Positions 5,972 to 10,804 of a DNA stretch of 10,804 nucleotides are shown piece by piece; position 1 is the stretch's first letter; each line of letters opens with the position of its first letter. The stretch comes from Novosphingobium sp. (GTDB lineage: Bacteria; Pseudomonadota; Alphaproteobacteria; Sphingomonadales; Sphingomonadaceae). Under the pieces are notes generated by a model that saw nothing but the letters and a program-made list of their open reading frames with translations, searched no databases and was not told the origin of the DNA. Location of the stretch: positions 1 through 10,804 of the forward strand of contig JAIXYF010000212.1 in the NCBI GenBank assembly GCA_027490345.1. The letters run 5' to 3'. The position numbers were made by a program, and so were the translations under genes.

Positions 5972-6630
5972 TGCGCCGGTTCCTCTCGAGGGAAGAGCAT
6001 TGCGCCCGCAGCAAGGGCGGCAAGCGCGCCTGCAAACTGCGCCGCGATGAAGGCGGGTACGCTGGCCGGGGCGATGCCCGCAAACGTATCGGACAAGGCG
6101 CGGGCCAGCGTGATGGCGGGGTTGGCGAAACTGGTTGACGAGGTGAACCAGTAGGCCGCCACGATATAAAGGGCGACGCTGGCAGGAACCGCCTGAGGGC
6201 GATGGCGGATCGTGCCGAGGATCACGAAAACGAGACCGAACGTGGCAATGAATTCACCGGCCCACTGACCCGTGCCGCTGCGCACTTTGTCCGAAAGCTG
6301 CAGGATAGGCTGCGCAAACATGACATGCGCCGCCCAGACACCGGCTAGGCCGCCGCAAAGCTGCCCGGCAACCAGCCACAGAGCTTCGCGCGCCGCGATA
6401 TCACCGCGCAGGCGAAAGACGAGCGTGACCGCCGGATTGAAGTGTGCGCCCGAAATCGGCCCCAGCGACGTGATCAGCACGAACAGCATCGCGCCGGTCG
6501 CGGCGGTGTTGCCAAGCAAGGCGACGGCGGTGTTTCCGCCCGCCAGCGTTTCGGCCATGATGCCCGAGCCGATCACCGTGCAGAACAGGAAGAAGCTGCC
6601 GATCACCTCGGCCCACGCGGCGCGGTTCAT
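5968..6630 (-). CDS. aqpS: AqpS-type aquaglyceroporin (arsenite channel)
   Basis: Six-helix inner-membrane channel of the MIP family, 220 aa. Both signature boxes are present: HFNPAVT (NPA at 65-67) and SFANPAITLARALSDTFAGI (NPA at 170-172). In ordinary MIP channels the second NPA is followed by the selectivity-filter Arg (NPAR); here it is Ile173. Arsenic-operon AqpS channels are known for a changed filter at this position. The channel sits between arsC and arsH, where a pump gene (arsB or acr3) would often be. As shown for Sinorhizobium meliloti AqpS, arsenite made inside by ArsC can leave through it down its own gradient. Start and stop both overlap neighbours by four bases (ATGA). Channel and arsenic link are strong; direction of transport is inferred. 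Confidence 0.93.
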   Translation of the reverse strand: MNRAAWAEVIGSFFLFCTVIGSGIMAETLAGGNTAVALLGNTAATGAMLFVLITSLGPISGAHFNPAVTLVFRLRGDIAAREALWLVAGQLCGGLAGVWAAHVMFAQPILQLSDKVRSGTGQWAGEFIATFGLVFVILGTIRHRPQAVPASVALYIVAAYWFTSSTSFANPAITLARALSDTFAGIAPASVPAFIAAQFAGALAALAAGAMLFPREEPAQ

Positions 6631-7133
6631 GCCGCGCCGCCCATGGTGCCGATCGTGGTGAGGAATTCGGCCAGTTCGTGTGCGGGCATGTCCTCGAACC
6701 GGGCGGCCAGAAGCGCGCCAACCCGCGCCTCCAGCGCTTGCCAGGTGGCCTCGAACGCAGCGTCGATTTCGGCCTCGCTCCCGCTGGCATCGGCCGGATC
6801 GGGCAGGCCCCAGTGCCCCTTGACGGGCGCGCCGATGAAGACCGGGCAGGTTTCCTGGGCGGCATTGTCACACACGGTGATGGCCACATCGATGCGCGGG
6901 GCGCCGGGCGCGGTTAACGTGTTCCAGCTTTTCGATGCGAACGGGGCCGGATCGATCCCGCGCCGCGCCAGCAGGCGCAGTGCACCGGGATGGGGCACGC
7001 CCTTGGGCTTGCTCCCGGCGCTATAGGCACGCAGGCGGCCCGCACCGCGCGCGGCGAGCATGGCTTCGCCCAGAATGGAACGCGCAGAATTGCCTGTGCA
7101 CAGCACCAGCAGGCCGGGGAGATGTTCAGACAT
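6627..7133 (-). CDS. arsC: ArsC, arsenate reductase (low-molecular-weight phosphatase fold)
   Basis: Cytoplasmic enzyme that reduces arsenate to arsenite using a cysteine relay. The N terminus carries the phosphatase-like P-loop LCTGNSARS with Cys12 as nucleophile. The two further redox cysteines lie in VCDNAAQETCPVF (Cys88 and Cys96), and the acid loop is GLPDPAD (Asp112). This layout matches the thioredoxin-type ArsC of Staphylococcus and Bacillus rather than the glutaredoxin type. At 168 aa it has about 30 extra residues compared with the usual 130-140, mostly a C-terminal helical tail. I chose ATG 7133 because an earlier in-frame Met (7172) adds unrelated basic residues within arsR. The start lies eight bases before the arsR stop, with GAGG twelve bases upstream. 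The stop overlaps aqpS by four bases. Confidence 0.93.
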   Translation of the reverse strand: MSEHLPGLLVLCTGNSARSILGEAMLAARGAGRLRAYSAGSKPKGVPHPGALRLLARRGIDPAPFASKSWNTLTAPGAPRIDVAITVCDNAAQETCPVFIGAPVKGHWGLPDPADASGSEAEIDAAFEATWQALEARVGALLAARFEDMPAHELAEFLTTIGTMGGAA

Positions 7134-7485
7134 GAAGGGTGGTTTCCTCTTCGCAGCCGCAGTTGAGCGCAATGTCCACCAGCGGCGCGCAGATGTCCGA
7201 GCTTCCAGCGCAGCAGTCCTCCATCAGGAACTGCAGCAGCGCGGTCATTTCGCCGTAGCGGACGGTGTAGATGATCGATTTGCCGGCCCGGCGGCTTTCT
7301 ACCAGCCCGGCATGGCTCAGGATCGCAAGATTGGCCGAGAGTGTGTTGGGCAAGACGCCCAGTGTGCGGGCCAGCACGCCTGCCGCCATGCCTTGCTTGC
7401 CCGCCTTCACCAGCAGGCGAAACGCTGCGAGCCGGCTTTCATGGGCCAACGCAGACAGGGCGGTAACGGCGCGCTTTGATTCCAT
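7126..7485 (-). CDS. arsR: ArsR-family As(III)-responsive repressor
   Basis: Homodimeric winged-helix repressor, 119 aa, expected to bind the operator in front of its own gene and release it when As(III) binds. The recognition region is VLARTLGVLPNTLSANLAIL (37-56), followed by the wing (SHAGLVESRRAGKSIIYTVR). The metal site is not the alpha-3 CxC of plasmid R773 ArsR. Instead, a C-terminal cluster EDCCAGSSDIC gives Cys91, Cys92 and Cys99, close to the three-Cys site described for Acidithiobacillus ferrooxidans ArsR, with two further cysteines at 109 and 111. First gene of the operon, overlapping arsC by eight bases. Its ATG lies six bases after a predicted -10 box. Confidence 0.94.
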   Translation of the reverse strand: MESKRAVTALSALAHESRLAAFRLLVKAGKQGMAAGVLARTLGVLPNTLSANLAILSHAGLVESRRAGKSIIYTVRYGEMTALLQFLMEDCCAGSSDICAPLVDIALNCGCEEETTLHV

Positions 7486-7512
7486 ACTTCCTGTATATTG
7501 GAAATGAAGTAT
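7484..7512. promoter_or_regulatory. Inverted repeat at arsR start, likely ArsR operator
   Basis: ATACTTC (7484-7490) and GAAGTAT (7506-7512) form a perfect 7-bp inverted repeat with a 15-base centre. It covers the -10 box, most of the spacer and the arsR start codon, so a bound ArsR dimer would block RNA polymerase. Operator function is inferred from symmetry and position. Confidence 0.6.
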
Positions 7513-7520
7513 CGTATCAA
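7492..7520 (-). promoter_or_regulatory. Promoter of the arsR-arsC-aqpS-arsH operon
   Basis: On the minus strand, TTGATA (7520-7515, -35), a 17-base spacer and TATACA (7497-7492, -10) form a good sigma-70-type promoter. Only six bases (GGAAGT) separate the -10 box from the arsR ATG, so transcription should begin at or within a base or two of the start codon. Confidence 0.65.
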
Positions 7521-7643
7521 GCGAGTGCGCTCGGCCCGGCGCCCCGTGCTGCCCACGAGGCCGAGGCCGCGAATACGGGGCTTCCTGGATCAGGTCGTTG
7601 ACCAGTTAACATGATCTTTATGCGCAGCGGGTAGCGCCGTGGT

Positions 7644-9014
7644 ATGTTAACCGGGATTCCAGATATGCTGGCCGTCTCCTCTGCTGCCGCGGCGCTCGCC
7701 GCGATAGCGGCAGGAATCGCGTTGCTGCGTCTGGGGAAGAGCCGGTCAGCCCCCGCGCGTTCGGCCGACAGGATCGAGGTTGGCGGGATCAAGGTTGGCG
7801 GGAGCGAGGTCGGCGCGGGCTTGCGCTGCGTGCGATTCGAGCTGGCCGAGCTTGCCGCGATCCGCAATCTCCTCGGCGAACAGGTCGCGGCAGGGCTGCT
7901 GGCATGCCTGACGCGCAAGATTGCCGAACGCGCCGCGCTGGCAAAGCCCGCCGTGGTGGGCGACAGCGCGATCACGCTGACCTTGCACGGCAATGCGGCG
8001 GCGCAGACCGAACGCCAGATAAGCCTTGTCTGCGCCGCTCTGGCCGAGACGACGACGTATGCGGGAATAGCTTTCAGTCTCACCACTCGCAGCGCGATCC
8101 TGGGCCCTGACGGACTGTGGCATGACAGCGCATCGGCGCGCCTGCTTGATCCTGCCGCGTACCCTGCGGATCGGCCCGAGAGCCGCGATCTGAACCGGCT
8201 GGACCTGTTGCAGAAATTCTGGGTTGGTCTTGAAAATGGTGAAGTGGCATTGGCTTATCAGCCAAAGCTGGATCTTCGTGCGAACACGATTTCTTCGGCA
8301 GAGGCGCTGCTGCGATGGAGCCGCGCGGACGGGGTTGCGGTCAATACCGGCGATCTCATTACGCTGTGCGAACAGACCGGCACGATCAAGCAGCTGACGC
8401 GCTGGACCCTTGGCAAGGCCATTGCGGACAACGAACAGTTTCGTGCCGCCGGGCATGATCTGCTGGTGTTCGTCAACGTTTCCGGCGGGCTTCTGGCCGA
8501 CGCGGCCTTTGCCGATGACGTGCTGGCCCTCATCGCGCAGACACCATCGAGGATCGGGATCGAGATCACCGAAACGGCGGTCATTGCTGATCCGGAGCTG
8601 GCCATCGCCAACCTTGATCGTTTCGCGCAGGCGGGAATCGCCATTGCCATCGATGATTTTGGCGCGGGCCTTTCATCGCTGGAATACCTCCAGCGGCTGC
8701 CTGCCAGCGAACTCAAGATCGATCAGACGTTCATTGCCAAGCTCAGCAGCAGTAACCGCAATCCGCTGATCACGCGGGCTACGATCGATCTGGCGCACGC
8801 GCTGGAAATGCGAGTTACGGCAGAAGGGGTTGATGATCAGTTGAGCCTCGCGCTGCTCAAGGTCATGGGCTGTGATCTGGCGCAAGGTTACCTTATTTCT
8901 CATCCGCTTGCACCGAACAAGCTGCTTAGCTTTCTCGCCACATTCAGTGGCGCGGGAAGCCTGGCCAAGTCCTTGGCAAAGCCCTTGGTCAATCCGGCGG
9001 CGGCGCGGCGTTAG
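7644..9014 (+). CDS. Membrane-anchored EAL-domain protein (c-di-GMP phosphodiesterase) with degenerate GGDEF
   Basis: Predicted to hydrolyse cyclic-di-GMP at the inner membrane. A single hydrophobic segment (about residues 8-29) is followed by a short linker with three five-residue repeats. Residues about 58-155 look like a GGDEF fold without its active-site motif (RFELAELAAIRNLLGEQVAA, then a central strand without GGDEF), so no cyclase activity is expected. The EAL domain fills about 185-440 and keeps the catalytic set: EALLRW, the Asn of FVNVSGG, the Glu of IEITE, the two Asp of IDDFGAG, the Lys of LKIDQTF, the Glu of TAEGV and the Gln of AQGYLI. The only visible change is AEGVD where AEGVE is usual. 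The C terminus after the domain is short and Ala/Lys-rich. Starts at 7644 or 7665 are possible, neither with a clear ribosome site. Divergent from the arsenic operon. Confidence 0.9.
   Translation: MLTGIPDMLAVSSAAAALAAIAAGIALLRLGKSRSAPARSADRIEVGGIKVGGSEVGAGLRCVRFELAELAAIRNLLGEQVAAGLLACLTRKIAERAALAKPAVVGDSAITLTLHGNAAAQTERQISLVCAALAETTTYAGIAFSLTTRSAILGPDGLWHDSASARLLDPAAYPADRPESRDLNRLDLLQKFWVGLENGEVALAYQPKLDLRANTISSAEALLRWSRADGVAVNTGDLITLCEQTGTIKQLTRWTLGKAIADNEQFRAAGHDLLVFVNVSGGLLADAAFADDVLALIAQTPSRIGIEITETAVIADPELAIANLDRFAQAGIAIAIDDFGAGLSSLEYLQRLPASELKIDQTFIAKLSSSNRNPLITRATIDLAHALEMRVTAEGVDDQLSLALLKVMGCDLAQGYLISHPLAPNKLLSFLATFSGAGSLAKSLAKPLVNPAAARR
7773..7817 (+). repeat. Three tandem 15-bp copies inside the EAL gene
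   Basis: ATCGAGGTTGGCGGG (7773-7787), ATCAAGGTTGGCGGG (7788-7802) and AGCGAGGTCGGCGCG (7803-7817) are head-to-tail copies differing at a few bases. They encode IEVGG-IKVGG-SEVGA in the linker after the membrane segment. Copy number could vary without shifting the frame. Confidence 0.8.
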
Positions 9015-9047
9015 CGCGGTGTTAAGCCTGCCCGGATGGGCCCTGTT

Positions 9048-9071
9048 AAGCCCGTTTCTTAGCACGGGCTT
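9048..9071 (+). terminator. Possible terminator after the EAL gene
   Basis: AAGCCCGT (9048-9055) pairs perfectly with ACGGGCTT (9064-9071) around an eight-base loop, 33 bases after the EAL stop. One extra T follows but there is no T tract, so this is a weak terminator candidate. Confidence 0.4.
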
Positions 9072-9114
9072 TAAGTGCAAACCCTTAGAAGACCGCGTGG
9101 CCGTAGGTGCCATC

Positions 9115-9120
9115 AGGGGG
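9115..9120 (+). promoter_or_regulatory. Ribosome binding site of the S8 protease
   Basis: AGGGGG lies six bases before ATG 9127. It settles this start over an out-of-frame ATG at 9122, and the chosen frame begins with a signal peptide. Confidence 0.75.
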
Positions 9121-9126
9121 CATGGA

Positions 9127-10804
9127 ATGCGCGGATATTGCAGCAAGACCGGCTTTGGCAGCGCGCTCGCGCTGGCAGCGGCGCTGGCATCGCCCCATCC
9201 GGCCCACGCGCAGACAGCGCCCGATGCTGGAGCGGTGGTTCAAGCGCCCGACAACGCTGTTTCTAACGCCCCCGCTCCTTCCGCTGCGCGCCCGATCGTG
9301 GCCATGGGCGGGCCGCTGGCATCCTATGGCAGCAGCGCTGTGGCATCGGGCGGGGTCAATCCGCTCAAGGGCCGGATCCGCACCTTCACCGGCGATCTGG
9401 CCCCGCATCTGGGCCATATCGAGAGCCTGGCAGGGCCGATCGACCCGTCTAAAGGCCGCATCCGCACGTTTGAAGGCGATATCGATCCCTACAAGGGGCG
9501 CATCCGCACGTTCTGGGGCGATCTTACCCCGCCTTCGGGCGAGCTGGACCCGAAGATCACGCAGATCAGCAGCTTTACCGATGCCTACCTGCCGCTTGGC
9601 AAGGAAACTGCGGCAAGCTGGAATGCGGCGCAGGCCAGCGGTGATTTCAAGGATGTGGTCAAGCTGATCCGCAAACTGATCGGCCATTCGGAAAAGCAGT
9701 GGGGCGACGAAGTGCGCGCCCGGACGGGCAAGAGCTTTGCTACCGAGGTTGAAACGCCGTTCCTCGCCAAGTGGAAGATTGACCTTTCCAAGCCGAGCAC
9801 CCTGGCGGCGCACGATGCGTTTGATCGCAGCATGCTCGTGCTCGATTGGTACGATACGGTCATGAACTATTCGGGGCTCGACCGTTACGACCACTGGATG
9901 AATGCGGTGAATTGGACCCCGGCGTTGACGCAGGTTCAAGGTAGCGGCACGAGCGTGGTGATCGGGCTGGTTGATTTCTTTGCCGCGCGTGATGCCGATG
10001 TCCGCTCCAAGGTGATCTATTCGGGCGGCTATCAGAATGTAGATAACGCGCATGGTGCCGCTGTCGGCAGCCTCATCGTCGGTTCGCACGATGGCCGCGG
10101 CGTGATGGGCATTGCCCCGCGCGCACAGATTGCCGCGTTCAATCCGTTCGACAGCACCTTCACGGCAAGCTGGAACGATGTGACGCGCGGAATTGCCGAA
10201 GTGGGCCAGCGCGGCGCCTCGGTGATCAATCTCTCGCTGGGCGTTCCGGGCCATACCCTGCCGGCGGAATGGCGCGATGTGTTCAAGCGCTCCGAAGTCG
10301 ATGGCTTCAAGGACCGGACGATTTACGTCATCGCTGCGGGCAATGACGGCTCCACCCAGCACGCCAACATCGAAATGAACGGCGCGCTCGAAAGCACGTT
10401 CCTGATCGTCGGTTCGGTCGATCCGTTGGGGCAGATTTCGGCCTTCTCGAACCGGCCCGGCACTGCCTGCATCACCGATAGCGGCGAATGCAAGAACACC
10501 TCGGTCTGGAACAAGGACGATGCGCGCTTCCAGACAACCGACTACCTCAAGGAAAGCGGTCTGCTGATGAACCGCTTCCTTGTCGCGCCCGGCGAAATGC
10601 TGCTGGTGTCCGATGGCAATGGCGGCGTGACGCGCATGTCCGGCACTTCGTTTGCCGCGCCGCTGGTGGCCGGGGCCATTGCCCTGATCCAGGATCGCTG
10701 GCCTTGGCTCAAGAACTATCCCCGCGATGTGGCCAAGATCATTCTGGAAAGCGCACAGGATCTGGGCGCGCCTGGTGTCGATCCGGTCTATGGCCATGGT
10801 CTGC
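9127..10804 (+). CDS. Secreted S8 (subtilisin-like) serine protease, 3' end outside window
   Basis: Exported serine endopeptidase; 559 codons are visible and the frame is still open at the right edge. The start MRGYCSKTGFGSALALAAAL leads to a Sec signal peptide with a likely cut after AHA. An Ala/Pro-rich stretch follows, then three KGRIRTF-type repeats (about 79-135) and a helical region (about 145-270). The catalytic domain has all key residues: Asp283 in VIGLVDFF, His309 in NAHGAAVGSL, oxyanion Asn406 in VIAAGNDG and Ser508 in MSGTSFAAPLVAGA. The Asp motif lacks the usual D-S/T-G. Related sphingomonad and Caulobacter proteases are often long and end in an autotransporter beta-barrel; whether this one does cannot be seen here. 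Protease identity is firm; substrate and final location are unknown. Confidence 0.92.
   Translation, partial: MRGYCSKTGFGSALALAAALASPHPAHAQTAPDAGAVVQAPDNAVSNAPAPSAARPIVAMGGPLASYGSSAVASGGVNPLKGRIRTFTGDLAPHLGHIESLAGPIDPSKGRIRTFEGDIDPYKGRIRTFWGDLTPPSGELDPKITQISSFTDAYLPLGKETAASWNAAQASGDFKDVVKLIRKLIGHSEKQWGDEVRARTGKSFATEVETPFLAKWKIDLSKPSTLAAHDAFDRSMLVLDWYDTVMNYSGLDRYDHWMNAVNWTPALTQVQGSGTSVVIGLVDFFAARDADVRSKVIYSGGYQNVDNAHGAAVGSLIVGSHDGRGVMGIAPRAQIAAFNPFDSTFTASWNDVTRGIAEVGQRGASVINLSLGVPGHTLPAEWRDVFKRSEVDGFKDRTIYVIAAGNDGSTQHANIEMNGALESTFLIVGSVDPLGQISAFSNRPGTACITDSGECKNTSVWNKDDARFQTTDYLKESGLLMNRFLVAPGEMLLVSDGNGGVTRMSGTSFAAPLVAGAIALIQDRWPWLKNYPRDVAKIILESAQDLGAPGVDPVYGHGL
9367..9525 (+). repeat. Three KGRIRTFxGDL repeats in the protease prodomain
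   Basis: Three 33-bp coding copies at 9367-9399, 9451-9483 and 9493-9525 give KGRIRTFTGDL, KGRIRTFEGDI and KGRIRTFWGDL. Between the first two sits a diverged partial copy (GHIESLAGPID). Pro-containing joints (NPL, DPS, DPY) precede each copy, giving a spacing of 14 residues between the last two and 28 between the first two, that is, a 14-residue unit. The period fits a small repeated beta or spacer module. Confidence 0.8.

Noticed and set aside
5435..6154. Plus-strand 239-codon frame
   Set aside because: Antisense to arsH and aqpS, no ribosome site or domain.
7598..7626. TTGACC as -35 for the EAL gene
   Set aside because: No acceptable -10 box at 16-18 bases; left out.
9085..10797. 570-codon open frame on the minus strand
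   Set aside because: It lies exactly opposite the S8 protease, which has a signal peptide, ribosome site and full catalytic set. The antisense frame is open because of the high GC and codon bias; its protein has no recognisable domain.
1..10804. CRISPR array, insertion sequence or toxin-antitoxin pair
   Set aside because: No regularly spaced repeats, transposase motifs or recognisable TA genes were seen; the only short tandem repeats are inside coding genes.

Overview
This 10.8 kb window looks like chromosomal DNA of a GC-rich alphaproteobacterium, most likely a sphingomonad (Novosphingobium/Sphingomonas-type). The basis is codon use, the form of HspQ, the ABC-2 permease and the S8 protease, and the ArsH/aquaporin arsenic operon. 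The assignment is an inference from protein character; no search was run.

Layout. (a) 1-1507, core DNA: an ABC-2 export permease whose start lies left of the window, a hairpin, the convergent gene hspQ, and a complete tRNA-Ser(CGA). (b) 1508-about 4455, an accessory segment that is visibly richer in A/T. It opens with about 440 bases without a convincing gene. Next come three tightly packed plus-strand genes: two small lipoproteins and a DUF805-type membrane protein with a long C-terminal extension. It ends with two degraded minus-strand genes of a type found in phage or accessory DNA of alphaproteobacteria. (c) About 4450-5089, the 3' remnant of a methyl-accepting chemotaxis protein. It is cut inside its signalling tip but still ends in a CheR/CheB-type pentapeptide. 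The accessory segment therefore probably lies next to, or replaced part of, a chemoreceptor gene. (d) 5222-7520, minus strand: a compact arsenic operon arsR-arsC-aqpS-arsH in which every junction overlaps. Its promoter overlaps an inverted repeat and appears to place the transcript start at the arsR start codon. (e) 7644-9014, plus strand: a membrane-anchored, degenerate-GGDEF plus EAL protein whose EAL catalytic residues all look intact. (f) 9127 to the right edge, plus strand: the first 559 codons of a secreted S8 (subtilisin-like) protease with three KGRIRTF repeats ahead of the catalytic domain.

How the genes work together. In the arsenic operon, ArsC reduces arsenate to arsenite. AqpS, whose second NPA box lacks the usual filter arginine, can let arsenite leave down its gradient. 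ArsH oxidises trivalent organoarsenicals, and ArsR senses As(III) through C-terminal cysteines. No ArsB or Acr3 pump is present in the window.

Most notable: the decayed minus-strand gene pair, with a frameshift, an in-frame TAG and a long out-of-phase overlap; the truncated chemoreceptor; and the apparently leaderless arsR transcript. I found no CRISPR array, integrase, transposase or clear att repeats.
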